From Aggregatibacter sp. 2125159857 (GTDB lineage: Bacteria; Pseudomonadota; Gammaproteobacteria; Enterobacterales; Pasteurellaceae): DNA of 64,000 nt. The notes under the pieces are model-generated. The model was not told where the DNA came from, ran no database searches, and saw nothing but the letters and a program-made list of their open reading frames with translations. The position numbers and the translations under genes were made by a program. The DNA is taken from contig NZ_CP072548.1 of assembly GCF_017798005.1 (NCBI RefSeq), forward strand, positions 806,001 through 870,000, given 5' to 3'. Positions 9,037-17,111 of this stretch are shown here, piece after piece (the first letter of the stretch is position 1; each line of letters starts with the position of its first letter).

Positions 9037-9099
9037 GATAGCGCCAGCGTCCACGCTAGTGCTTCTTTGGTCCAAGCGTGGACGCTTGAACCATCATGA
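9037..9099 (+). repeat. Dispersed palindromic element A, copies at five sites
   Basis: Runs from GATAGCGCCAGCGTCCACG to CCATCATGA. The core is a perfect 12-bp inverted repeat, AGCGTCCACGCT and AGCGTGGACGCT, around GGTGCTTCTTTGGTCCA-like spacer DNA. Copies: 9037-9099, 9336-9399, 9636-9698, 9957-10020 and 11312-11375, all in the same orientation. The last two stand just upstream of the HhH gene and of its truncated copy. Confidence 0.9.
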
Positions 9100-9109
9100 G
9101 ATAAAGAAT

Positions 9110-9206
9110 CGTAGCGTGCAACTTGTTGCACGAAATCGTGAATGCCCAAAAGAGTTAAATAACGTTCCGTATGTGGTTTAGTCGTGCATCAAGATGCACG
9201 CTACTA
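9110..9206 (+). repeat. Dispersed palindromic element B, copies at four sites
   Basis: The ends GTAGCGTGCA...TGCACGCTAC are inverted, and each carries its own dyad (GTGCAACTTGTTGCAC at one end, GTGCATCAAGATGCAC at the other) around a conserved middle of about 50 bases. Copies: 9110-9206, 9410-9506, 9786-9882, and an inverted one at 48436-48530. It has the design of a small non-autonomous element or REP/BIME unit. Confidence 0.85.
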
Positions 9207-9211
9207 CACTT

Positions 9212-9273
9212 GCAAAAGACCAAGCGAAGCACTCATCGCCGAAGCGGCAGACTATGCGAGAAAAAATGCCTAA
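9212..9273 (+). pseudogene. Duplicated 3' tail of the aroE-like gene (copy 1)
   Basis: About 20 codons identical in protein to the end of the aroE-like gene (KRPSEALIAEAADYARKNA then stop), without a start or ribosome site. It arose with the tandem module. A second such tail lies at 9512-9573 with A-to-V in DYVRKNA. Neither is expected to be expressed as a protein. Confidence 0.8.
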
Positions 9274-9880
9274 AGTGCGGTGGGTTTTGAGCGTGTTTTA
9301 TCATTTAGACTTTATCGATAGCGCGCGTCACCGTTGATAGCGCCAGCGTCCACGCTGGTGCTTCTTTGGGTCCAAGCGTGGACGCGTGAACCATCATGAG
9401 ATAAAGAATCGTAGCGTGCAACTTGTTGCACGAAATCGTGAATGCCCAAAAGAGTTAAATAACGTTCCGTATGTGGTTTAGTCGTGCATCAAGATGCACG
9501 CTACTACACTTGCAAAAGACCAAGCGAGGCACTCATCGCCGAAGCGGCAGACTATGTGAGAAAAAATGCCTAAAGTGCGGTGGGTTTTGAGCGTGTTTTA
9601 TCATTTAGACTTTATCGATAGCGTGCGTCGCCGTTGATAGCGCCAGCGTCCACGCTAGTGCTTCTTTGGTCCAAGCGTGGACGCTTGAACCATCATGAAG
9701 TTACAGCATACGCCGGGAAGCGTGCGCTATCATGGGGAGGGCTTTCGTAAGATAGATTTTATGCCTATCTAATAAGATACAGAATCGTAGCGTGCAACTT
9801 GTTGCACGACATCGTGAATGCTCTAAAGAGTTAAATAACGTTCCGTGCGTGGTTTAGTCGTGCATCAAGATGCACGCTAC

Positions 9881-9940
9881 TATATTTGGCAAATCCGTCA
9901 GTTGCTGTAATTTATCTCTTTGAATTTTGGAGGAATTCAT
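9881..9940 (-). pseudogene. Truncated 5' copy of the HhH (Cdd1-like) gene
   Basis: Read leftward from an ATG at 9940 it gives MNSSKIQRDKLQQLTDLPNI, nearly the N-terminus of the intact gene at 10999-11295. It is then cut off by repeat element B. Element A lies immediately upstream in both copies, so the fragment probably came from recombination or copying at that element. Confidence 0.8.
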
Positions 9941-10109
9941 GTTTTATGATCCCTTTGATAACGCCAGCGTCCACGCTGGTGCTTCTTTGTGTCCAAGCGT
10001 GGACGCTTGAACCATCATGAAGTTACAGCACATGCTGGGAAGCGTGCGCTATCCGAGGGGGCGAGCTATTGGGAAGTTTGAGCTATCGAAGATAAGAATT
10101 TTAATTTAT

Positions 10110-10139
10110 AAAAAAAGCATCTTAACGATGCTTTTTTTA
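10110..10139. terminator. Bidirectional terminator after aqpZ
   Basis: AAAAAAGCATC and GATGCTTTTTTT pair around TTAAC. There are T tracts on both strands. It lies 15 bases past the aqpZ stop and ends the repeat region on the other side. Confidence 0.85.
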
Positions 10140-10153
10140 TATGACGTAAAATC

Positions 10154-10843
10154 TTAGTTATTTTTGTCTAATAAAGAGCGGTAAATAACACCACCCAAAA
10201 TACCACCGATGATTGGTGCTACCCAGAAAAGCCATAATTGATCCACTGCCCAAGTGCCTTGGAATAATGCTACTCCGGTACTACGCGCCGGGTTTACGGA
10301 GGTGTTAGATACAGGGATGCTAATTAAGTGAATTAAGGTTAAAGCTAAACCAATCGCAATTGGTGCAAAACCCGCTGGGGCATTTTTATGTGTTGCGCCC
10401 ATGATGATGAGCAAGAAGAAGGCGGTTAATAATACTTCAGCTAAAAATACGGCAGCTAAAGAATAACCTTTAGGAGAATGTTCACCATAGCCGTTTGATG
10501 CAAAACCGGCTGTCACATCAAAGCCCACTTTGCCGGAAGCAATGCAGTAAAGCGCAGCGCCTGCTGCCAAGCCACCAATCACTTGAGAAACGATGTATGG
10601 CAGCGCATCTTTAGCAGAAAAACGACCGCCTGCCACTAACCCAAGTGTCACTGCCGGATTAAAATGTCCTCCGGAAATATGGCCTACTGCATAAGCCATG
10701 GTTAATACCGTTAGGCCGAATGCAAGGGCAACACCGACATAACCAATACCAAGGTTGACTGAAGCAGCAAAGATTGCGCTACCGCAACCACCAAAAACTA
10801 ACCAAAATGTACCGAAAAATTCAGCAAAAAGTTTTTTTGACAT
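10154..10843 (-). CDS. aqpZ: Aquaporin Z, water channel
   Basis: The ATG at 10843, preceded by TTGAGG, gives 229 residues (E. coli AqpZ has 231); the upstream extension has no aquaporin features. Six membrane segments and both NPA boxes are present: HFNPAVTLG near residue 60 and SVNPARSTG near 183. The selectivity-filter His in [15 protein letters not shown] and the Arg after the second NPA mark a water-selective channel of the inner membrane rather than a glycerol facilitator. It is monocistronic, with a terminator behind. Confidence 0.93.
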   Translation of the reverse strand: MSKKLFAEFFGTFWLVFGGCGSAIFAASVNLGIGYVGVALAFGLTVLTMAYAVGHISGGHFNPAVTLGLVAGGRFSAKDALPYIVSQVIGGLAAGAALYCIASGKVGFDVTAGFASNGYGEHSPKGYSLAAVFLAEVLLTAFFLLIIMGATHKNAPAGFAPIAIGLALTLIHLISIPVSNTSVNPARSTGVALFQGTWAVDQLWLFWVAPIIGGILGGVIYRSLLDKNN

Positions 10844-10998
10844 AATAGACCTCAATATAAATGTTGTTGTCCTTTGATAACATGATGTGTTGCAAATGCA
10901 ACGGCCTTTAGTCAAAAAAGAGAGCGTTTAGTTCCGAAAATTATTGTAAATGTTATGTAAACCTACTATAGATACGTTTCTGTCAGAAGATATGGCGA

Positions 10999-11295
10999 TT
11001 ATCTGCTTAATTGCGATAAATACGCCTTACGTTGTGCGGTAAATGCCCACCAAGGCTTCGGATCGTTTCCTTGCATAAAATCAGTTAAAGATAAAAAGAC
11101 ATCTATCATACAAGGATCATGCTGCATACCGGTTAACTCACAAAGTGTGTAATACATGGCATAAGCATCATGCCCCAACAAATCCTGCGGTGTGTTAATC
11201 CCCAGTTTCTGCAAATCCTCCGCAACTGCCTTGCCTACATTCGGCAAATCCGTTAGTTGCTGCAATTTATCCCGTTGGACTTTGGATGGATTCAT
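10999..11295 (-). CDS. Helix-hairpin-helix protein of the Cdd1 ('pathogenicity locus') family
   Basis: A 98-residue protein from the ATG at 11295, which has AAGGAG eight bases upstream. A longer frame runs back through repeat element A and is rejected. It begins MNPSKVQRDKLQQLTDLPNV, with a helix-hairpin-helix LPNVGKAVAEDLQKLGI near residues 18-34 and C-terminal DPKPWWAFTAQRKA. Families with this layout are small putative nucleic-acid-binding proteins of unknown role. A broken copy of its first 20 codons lies at 9881-9940. Confidence 0.7.
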   Translation of the reverse strand: MNPSKVQRDKLQQLTDLPNVGKAVAEDLQKLGINTPQDLLGHDAYAMYYTLCELTGMQHDPCMIDVFLSLTDFMQGNDPKPWWAFTAQRKAYLSQLSR

Positions 11296-11375
11296 ATTTT
11301 GTTGCTCCTTTGATAGCGCCAGCGTCCACGCTGGTGCTTCTTTTGGTCCAAGCGTGGACGCTTGAACCATCATGA

Positions 11376-11645
11376 AAAAGAAAGTGCGGTTAAAATCCCA
11401 AACGTTTTTCATAGCAAAAAACAATCCAAAATTCCACCGCGCTTTTAACTAATAACGCTCAAATAAAATCCCCGTATAAATTGCCCGAACGACTTGGCAT
11501 TTTTAGGAAAATTTCGCTTTGTTTGAGCCACGCCGTGGCGAGTTCGAAATTTTCCGTGAAGAAAATGACAATAAAGGGAGGAGCAGCAATTTATCCGGGG
11601 TGTGTTCTTTGCTACTTTCTTGCACAAGCAAGAAAGTAGAACAAC
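11376..11645. other. Intergenic remnant DNA between the HhH gene and hypE
   Basis: No convincing gene. An uptake signal at about 11389-11397 is paired with a one-mismatch inverted copy (ACCGCGCTT, about 11437-11445). A perfect inverted repeat CTACTTTCTTG/CAAGAAAGTAG lies near 11613-11640 and may terminate hypE. Short frames here are chance. Confidence 0.5.
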
Positions 11646-12659
11646 CTAACAAATCCTCGGCAACGGCTCATTCATCGGTAAATCCAGCAACCGTGACTGC
11701 CCGAAACCGCCTAATAATCTGACTTTTTTATCCGTCGTCACTTCGCCAATCACGGTGGCATTTTTGCCTAATTCATGGGAATGAAGTGCGGTCAGAATTT
11801 CAGGTGTTTTTTCAGGAGAGGCGATGATCACCAGTTTACCCTCGTTAGCGAAGTTTAAGGCTTCTAACCCAAGTAATTCGCAAATGCCACGCACTTCAGA
11901 ACGGATGGGTAAATCGTCTTCGTTGATTTGCATGCCTAATTGTTGGGCGGCGGCAAATTCGTGCAATACTGCATTCACACCACCACGAGTGGCGTCACGT
12001 ACGGCTTTTACGCCCTCAATCGGGCGCAATAAATCGATGAGTGGCGCAAGAACCGCGCAGTCGCTTTTGAGATCCGTTTGAATCCCCAGGTTTTCGCGCA
12101 AATTGAGAATGGTTGCGCCGTGTTCACCAATGGTGCCGCTGACGATAATCTTGTCGCCCGCTTCAATACGATGCATCCCCCAATCGATGCCTTGCGGAAT
12201 AACCCCGATGCCGCTGGTGTTAATGAAGATTTTATCCACCGCACCTTTTTGCACCACTTTGGTGTCACCCGTCACCACTTGCACACCGGCAGCCTGGCAG
12301 GCTTCTGCCATAGCTTGAATGATGTCTTTGAGTTCGGCTAAGGGCAAGCCTTCTTCTAAAATAAAACCGCAAGAGAGATATTTCGGCACGGCGCCACACA
12401 CCGCCACATCGTTTAATGTACCGCACACAGCAAGTTTGCCGATATTGCCACCGGGAAAGAAAATCGGGTCGATAACGAAACTGTCGGTACTAAAAGAAAG
12501 TTGTTTCCCTTGTGCCATGAGCTCAGCTAAGGGCAAACGGGCTTGATCTTCCCCTTGCGCAAGAATGGGATTATCAAAGGCTTCGACGAAGTAATCCTGA
12601 ATGAGTTTTTGCATGGCACCGCCGCCGTTGCCGTGCGCCATGGTGATGAAATCTGTCAT
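11646..12659 (-). CDS. hypE: Hydrogenase maturation carbamoyl dehydratase HypE
   Basis: A 337-residue PurM-like enzyme. It takes the carbamoyl group from HypF onto its C-terminal cysteine and dehydrates it to thiocyanate, the source of the hydrogenase cyanide ligands. It ends exactly in PRIC, the carbamoylated tail. HGNGGGAMQKLI lies near residue 8, and DATRGGVNAVLHEF marks the ATP region near 220. The ATG at 12659 overlaps the hypD stop by one base (TAATG), so translation is coupled. It is the last gene of hypB-hypD-hypE. Confidence 0.95.
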   Translation of the reverse strand: MTDFITMAHGNGGGAMQKLIQDYFVEAFDNPILAQGEDQARLPLAELMAQGKQLSFSTDSFVIDPIFFPGGNIGKLAVCGTLNDVAVCGAVPKYLSCGFILEEGLPLAELKDIIQAMAEACQAAGVQVVTGDTKVVQKGAVDKIFINTSGIGVIPQGIDWGMHRIEAGDKIIVSGTIGEHGATILNLRENLGIQTDLKSDCAVLAPLIDLLRPIEGVKAVRDATRGGVNAVLHEFAAAQQLGMQINEDDLPIRSEVRGICELLGLEALNFANEGKLVIIASPEKTPEILTALHSHELGKNATVIGEVTTDKKVRLLGGFGQSRLLDLPMNEPLPRIC

Positions 12660-13771
12660 TATTCTCTCCGATATTGATAATAGGCGGCACACGCCCCCTC
12701 TGAGGACACCATCAACGCGCCATAGGCATTGTCCGGGTTACATTGCGTGCCAAATAACGGGCAATCTGAAGGTTTACATTTGCCGGTGAGCACGTCGCCG
12801 CAACGAGAATTCGGGTCATCCGCCACTTGTTGCGGTTGGCTGTGGAAATACACTTCTGCATCAAAGCGTTTATAAGCGTCTGTCAGTTCTACACCCGACT
12901 CTTCAATTTCACCTAAGCCACGCCATTCGCTGGATTTTTTCAGTTGGAACACTTCGCGCATGGCTTGTTGCGCTAATAAATTCCCTTCAGAATGCACGAT
13001 ACGTTTATATTGATTTTCAATTTCGCAACGTCCATCCACAAATTGCTGCACCAACATCACAATAGCTTGTAAAATATCTAACGGCTCAAAGCCCGTGATG
13101 ACGAAAGGTTTGTGGTATTTATCCACAATGGATTGATAAGGCGACGTGCCGATCACCATGCTCACATGCCCCGGTGCAAGGAAGCCGTCAATTTTTACAT
13201 AATCTTGTGAAAGCAAACTGTGTAGCGTTGGAATGATGGTAATGTTTTGGCAGACCACCCAGAAATTCTGAATATTTAATTTATTCGCCTGCTGCAAAGT
13301 CACCGCGGCACTTGGCATGGTGGTTTCAAAACCAAGAGAAAAGAACACCACTTTTTTGTCAGGATTGTTCACTGCGATATTCATCGCATCCAACGGTGAA
13401 TACACGATGCGTACATCGGCGCCTTTCGCTTTGGCTTCCAACAAGGAACCACGACGCCCTTTCACGCGCATAGCATCGCCAAAGGTGCAGAAAATGACAT
13501 CCGGTTTCTGCGCAATTTCAATGCACACATCAATGCGTCCCATCGGCAAGACACATACAGGGCAACCGGGACCATGGATAAATTCAATGCTCTTCGGCAA
13601 CAAACGATCTAAACCGAATTTAAAAATGGTATGCGTATGCCCACCGCAAACTTCCATTAAATAGAGCGGATTTTCCGCCGTATATTGCGGCAATTTCGCC
13701 ATTAATTCATTCAGGCAATTGACTAAACTTTTGGCTAATTTCGGATCACGAAACTCATCAATAAACTGCAT
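12659..13771 (-). CDS. hypD: Hydrogenase maturation factor HypD
   Basis: A 370-residue iron-sulfur protein that, with HypC, carries the Fe(CN)2CO unit. Signature stretches are present: MEVCGGHTHTIFKFGL near residue 40, HGPGCPVCVLPMGRID near 66, FCTFGDAMRV near 96, GFEPLDILQ near 230 and a cysteine-rich C-terminus (CGDVLTGKCKPSDCPLFGTQC). The start is MQFIDEF by comparison with E. coli; a TTG four codons earlier has no spaced ribosome site. No hypC lies between hypB and hypD, where enterobacteria have it. Confidence 0.95.
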   Translation of the reverse strand: MQFIDEFRDPKLAKSLVNCLNELMAKLPQYTAENPLYLMEVCGGHTHTIFKFGLDRLLPKSIEFIHGPGCPVCVLPMGRIDVCIEIAQKPDVIFCTFGDAMRVKGRRGSLLEAKAKGADVRIVYSPLDAMNIAVNNPDKKVVFFSLGFETTMPSAAVTLQQANKLNIQNFWVVCQNITIIPTLHSLLSQDYVKIDGFLAPGHVSMVIGTSPYQSIVDKYHKPFVITGFEPLDILQAIVMLVQQFVDGRCEIENQYKRIVHSEGNLLAQQAMREVFQLKKSSEWRGLGEIEESGVELTDAYKRFDAEVYFHSQPQQVADDPNSRCGDVLTGKCKPSDCPLFGTQCNPDNAYGALMVSSEGACAAYYQYRRE

Positions 13772-13786
13772 TTTGTTCCACAATCC

Positions 13787-14593
13787 TTATTGTGCCTGTA
13801 ACCAATCCAACCAAGCTTTTAAGCCTTCGCCGGTGGTCGCAGAAAGTTGAATCACTTCAATTTGCGGGTTCACTTGTTTGGCGTAAGCAATACATTTTTC
13901 CACATCAAAATGAAGGTATGGCAATAAATCGACTTTATTTAAAATCATTAACTTAGACGCCGCAAACATGTGCGGGTATTTCAGCGGTTTGTCTTCACCT
14001 TCAGTGACGGACAAAATCACCACTTTGGCTTTTTCACCCAAATCAAATTCAGACGGACAAACCAGATTACCCACGTTTTCAATAAACAGTAGGCTGTCTT
14101 GTTTCGGCTCAAGTTTGAACAAGGCGTCGTTGATCATTTGTGCATCTAAATGGCAGCCCTTGCCCGTGTTGACTTGAATGGCGGCGACGCCGGTGGCACG
14201 AATACGGTCCGCATCATTTTCCGTTTGTTGATCGCCTTCGATCACATAACAAGTGCGGTCATTTTTCAGCGCGTTTAACGTGGTGGTGAGCAAGGTGGTT
14301 TTACCGGAACCCGGGCTGGACACCAAATTCAGTGCAAGAATATGTTGTTGCTGGAAAAGAAAGCGGTTGTGCGCCGCGATTTGATTGTTTTTGCCTAACA
14401 CGTCCTGTTCCACTTTCAACAGGCGTTTTTGTGTTTCATTGGCTTCAGAAGCCGATTCTACCGAGTGAAATTTGAAATGAGAAAAGTTCGGATTTTTGAC
14501 CGCACTTTGTGTGCCGTCATGGTCATGATGAGAGTGTGCTACCTCACCGATTCTGACTTGTTCAGGATGTCCACAACCACAAGTTGTACACAT
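13787..14593 (-). CDS. hypB: Hydrogenase nickel-insertion GTPase HypB
   Basis: A 268-residue SIMIBI-class GTPase delivering nickel to hydrogenase. The N-terminus MCTTCGCGH is the high-affinity CxxCGC nickel motif, followed by a short His-rich stretch (HSHHDHD, residues 20-26). The P-loop SSPGSGKTT lies at 92-100, [13 protein letters not shown] near 167 contains the G-domain metal-site Cys, and NKVD lies near 225. It leads the hypB-D-E operon behind a predicted FNR promoter. The nickel importer genes nikKLMQO end just upstream on the same strand. Confidence 0.96.
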   Translation of the reverse strand: MCTTCGCGHPEQVRIGEVAHSHHDHDGTQSAVKNPNFSHFKFHSVESASEANETQKRLLKVEQDVLGKNNQIAAHNRFLFQQQHILALNLVSSPGSGKTTLLTTTLNALKNDRTCYVIEGDQQTENDADRIRATGVAAIQVNTGKGCHLDAQMINDALFKLEPKQDSLLFIENVGNLVCPSEFDLGEKAKVVILSVTEGEDKPLKYPHMFAASKLMILNKVDLLPYLHFDVEKCIAYAKQVNPQIEVIQLSATTGEGLKAWLDWLQAQ

Positions 14594-14633
14594 AATATTG
14601 CCCCTTAACTATCTGGTTACAAAAAACCCCGTT

Positions 14634-14675
14634 AGGGTAGCACAACCTTTGATTTTTCGGGTTGATTGAGATCAT
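14634..14675 (-). promoter_or_regulatory. FNR-dependent promoter candidate for hypBDE
   Basis: TTGATTGAGATCAT at 14662-14675 matches the FNR consensus in 9 of 10 fixed bases. If it is centred at -41.5, the start falls near 14627 and the -10 would be TACCCT (14639-14634, minus strand), a fair match. The box overlaps the nikO stop codon. The spacing fits a class II FNR promoter without a -35. Confidence 0.6.
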
Positions 14676-15295
14676 AAAGTCAGAACATTATCGGCCAATT
14701 CAGCCGTAAATCCTTGATGATGAGAGGCTACCAACATAGGCAGCGACAGCTCACGCAAAAGTGCGGTCAATTTTTCCGTATTTTTACGATCCAATCCATT
14801 CGTCGGCTCGTCTAACAATAACATTTTCGGTTGCATCGCTAACACGCCTGCCAATGCCGTGAAATTTTTTTCCCCGCCGGACAACGTATGTACGGTGCGA
14901 TCCTGCAAATGAGCAATCCCTAAGCGTTCCAGTTGCTGTAAAGCCACCGCATACGCCTGTTGGTGAGACAAGCCTTGATTTAACGGTCCGAAGGCAACAT
15001 CGTCCAACACAGTTGGCCCAAACAGTTGATCATCGGCGTGCTGAAAACAAAGCCCCACGGTACCACGAAAAGGCGCAAAATCTTTTTCTTCTCGACACAA
15101 TTGTCCGAATAGACGAATCTCACCGCGCGCAACAGGCACAAAGCCTAACAAAGCAAGCAATAAAGTAGTTTTACCTGTGCCGATTTCGCCCTGCACAAAA
15201 AAGCGCTGACCTTCTTCAATTTGAAAAGACAGATTGTCGATAATCTGCCGTTCACCTCGTTTAATTTGCAATCCGTTGACTTGTAAAACCGTCAT
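14672..15295 (-). CDS. nikO: Nickel ECF transporter ATPase NikO
   Basis: A 207-residue ABC ATPase: Walker A GEIGTGKTT near residue 36, Q-loop CFQHADDQLFGPTV near 83, signature LSGGEKN near 138, Walker B LLLDEPTNGLD near 158 and switch His in SHHQG. The DDQLFGPTV stretch is typical of CbiO/NikO-type energy-coupling-factor ATPases. It overlaps nikQ by ATGA and closes the nikKLMQO operon. Nickel rather than cobalt is inferred from the K and L subunits and the nearby hyp genes. Confidence 0.88.
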   Translation of the reverse strand: MTVLQVNGLQIKRGERQIIDNLSFQIEEGQRFFVQGEIGTGKTTLLLALLGFVPVARGEIRLFGQLCREEKDFAPFRGTVGLCFQHADDQLFGPTVLDDVAFGPLNQGLSHQQAYAVALQQLERLGIAHLQDRTVHTLSGGEKNFTALAGVLAMQPKMLLLDEPTNGLDRKNTEKLTALLRELSLPMLVASHHQGFTAELADNVLTL

Positions 15296-15957
15296 TTTTC
15301 ACCACTTAAATTTGTCTTTTCACCAAAGCGAAAGCCACGACATTTTAGCGCGATTTGTGCCGTCTCAGCTTTGAGTAACGCATGCACCAGTAAAAGCGCA
15401 ACCCGTTGTGCAGTGACATACAACGTTCGGCGATTTAATCCGGCATGATAACCTCGTGCACGCATCGCCAAATCCATTTTTTGTTGCAGTTCACCTAACA
15501 GCGCAATATAACGCACCGTGAGAACAAAAAGCCAAATGAATTTGGGCGGCAAGGGCAATTTACCAATGGCTTGTACCAACACCGTGTCATTCATTTTCCA
15601 CAACAATAACCATACGGAAAACAGCAACAAGTTCATGCGTAAGCTAATTAACAGCGCCGTATCCATACCCTCGGGATTAAGTTCAACACCATCAGCGCCA
15701 ATATGCCAACTTAAGGTTGCCCAAAGTAATAAAGTAAAGCCATTGAAGACTAACCAACGTTTTAGATAAGGAAAATAAGGATATCGACTACGATAAATCA
15801 AGACCACCAATAAGATTAAGGTGATTCCGTTTAACCATAGCAACAAAGAAGGTTGAGATAAGGCACTGATCACCATGCCCCAAAGGAATAGGTAAATCAG
15901 GCGCAAGTGAGGAGCAAAAAAGTGCGGTAGAAAAAAACGCTGAAAAACGGGGCTCAT
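15292..15957 (-). CDS. nikQ: Nickel ECF transporter transmembrane protein NikQ
   Basis: The ATG at 15957 overlaps the nikM stop as ATGA and gives 221 residues, so it is preferred to one three codons upstream. This is the T-component that couples ATPase and substrate-binding subunits. It has several hydrophobic segments and the cytoplasmic coupling motif MRARGYHAGLNRR near residue 165, a CbiQ-family A-R-G signature, with a second RGF near 209. It belongs to the inner-membrane nickel importer. Confidence 0.87.
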   Translation of the reverse strand: MSPVFQRFFLPHFFAPHLRLIYLFLWGMVISALSQPSLLLWLNGITLILLVVLIYRSRYPYFPYLKRWLVFNGFTLLLWATLSWHIGADGVELNPEGMDTALLISLRMNLLLFSVWLLLWKMNDTVLVQAIGKLPLPPKFIWLFVLTVRYIALLGELQQKMDLAMRARGYHAGLNRRTLYVTAQRVALLLVHALLKAETAQIALKCRGFRFGEKTNLSGEK

Positions 15958-16604
15958 TGTGCGCACCGTTTGGTATCGTCAACGTTCAGTGAAGTGCCAA
16001 TAGATTGTAATGCACTCGGGTACATTTTGCTGAGGAGAGAAATCACGCCGTAGCTGATAATACTATCCAACACAAATACAGGCAGATGAGACAGCAACAA
16101 CAAGGCGATTAAATCCTGATAATGTTTGCCACCGTCCAGAGCCAAGACAAGAGAGGCTAACGCCCCCGCGCCGCCTACGCCAATTACGCTGGCACCCACG
16201 CCGGTGAACAGTTTCGCCATGAACCCCATGTCAGGCTGCAAATAGCCCCGTAATAAGTAATGTGCCGCCACTGCCGGCAACGCCATCACACACAAGTTTA
16301 CGCCCAATACGGCAAAGCCACCGAAGGAAAAAAACAGCACCTGTAACAACAAGGCAATCAGAAAGGCCGGGAATACTGCCCAGCCAAGAAATAAACCTGC
16401 CATGCCATTTAAAATCAAGTGAACGCTGCCGATGCCCACGGGAACATGAATGGTGCCTGCAACAAAAAATGCCGCCGCAAACAACGCCGTTAAAGGCAAA
16501 CGTTCACTCTCTAAACGACGTAATCCGACAGCAACACCGACTCCCGCCAAAGCAACGCCTGCTAATAACACCGGCGTATGCAATACGCCTTCCGACAAAT
16601 GCAT
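15954..16604 (-). CDS. nikM: Nickel ECF transporter substrate-binding membrane protein NikM
   Basis: A 216-residue membrane protein beginning MHLSEG; the His at position 2 is the metal ligand conserved in CbiM/NikM S-components, whose N-terminus folds into the membrane. Further invariant features are HVPVGIGSVHLILNG near residue 53 and about six hydrophobic segments. It lies 2 bases after nikL and overlaps nikQ. The gene order K-L-M-Q-O is that of the H. influenzae nickel importer. Confidence 0.9.
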   Translation of the reverse strand: MHLSEGVLHTPVLLAGVALAGVGVAVGLRRLESERLPLTALFAAAFFVAGTIHVPVGIGSVHLILNGMAGLFLGWAVFPAFLIALLLQVLFFSFGGFAVLGVNLCVMALPAVAAHYLLRGYLQPDMGFMAKLFTGVGASVIGVGGAGALASLVLALDGGKHYQDLIALLLLSHLPVFVLDSIISYGVISLLSKMYPSALQSIGTSLNVDDTKRCAQ

Positions 16605-16606
16605 TA

Positions 16607-17107
16607 TTAACGCCCTTTTCTTAATTTACGGGCGCTTAACCAAGCGGCAATGCCCGCAATACCGACGATGTAGCCAATGCCACCTAAAATATCGTGCAGG
16701 TAAATCTTGTCGCGTAACTGCGCAATATCCTCCCGCAACAGTAACAGGCTTTCATCGCTCGCTTGCGTTGGCGCATTTGACGTTGCGGTGATGCGATCCG
16801 CCACCACAGTCGCCCGATGTCCTTCTTCCCCTTCAACCACCACTTTTAAGGCGACTTTCGGTTCGACCACTAATGGAAAGTGAAAATAACCACGGTTATC
16901 GGTTTTCCCCGTCATCAATGGCTGATTTTCCCCATGGCGTAAAACTTCCACATAGGTTTCCGCAGCAGGGGTCATATCGGAATAATAGGATTTTCCCGTG
17001 ACAGTTTGCCCATCATACTGGGCGAACACATAAAGTGCGTGCGCCAAAGCATGAGGGGCAACCAACAAAGGAAAAAGTGCGGTCAGAATACGCAACGCTT
17101 TTTTCAT
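16607..17107 (-). CDS. nikL: Nickel ECF transporter accessory protein NikL
   Basis: Start taken at MKKALRIL (166 residues), just after the nikK stop; an ATG five codons earlier overlaps nikK. A signal peptide ends at ...PHALA, leaving mature HALYVF with an N-terminal His, a possible metal ligand. There is a periplasmic beta-rich domain (about 25-110), then a short coiled stretch and one C-terminal membrane helix (IGYIVGIAGIAAWL) with a basic cytoplasmic end. This layout fits NikL, which works with NikM. Confidence 0.82.
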   Translation of the reverse strand: MKKALRILTALFPLLVAPHALAHALYVFAQYDGQTVTGKSYYSDMTPAAETYVEVLRHGENQPLMTGKTDNRGYFHFPLVVEPKVALKVVVEGEEGHRATVVADRITATSNAPTQASDESLLLLREDIAQLRDKIYLHDILGGIGYIVGIAGIAAWLSARKLRKGR

Positions 17108-17111
17108 TCGA

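Larger units (their letters stand above)
8913..9890 (+). repeat. Three tandem ~300-bp modules carrying the aroE-like 3' end
   Basis: Modules start at about 8913, 9212 and 9512 (spacing 299 and 300). Each holds the last ~60 bases of the aroE-like gene, an uptake signal, a 63-bp palindromic element (A) and a 97-bp palindromic element (B). Modules 1 and 2 differ at only a few bases. The third carries about 80 extra bases (9697-9785) between A and B. No transposase or integrase lies nearby. Confidence 0.9.

Noticed and set aside
8913..9890. Insertion sequence or integron cassette array
   Set aside because: There is no transposase or integrase frame and no target-site duplication that I could see. 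The modules copy a chromosomal gene tail.
12660..12692. Longer hypE start inside hypD
   Set aside because: The ATG at 12659 gives the conserved N-terminus and a one-base overlap with the hypD stop.
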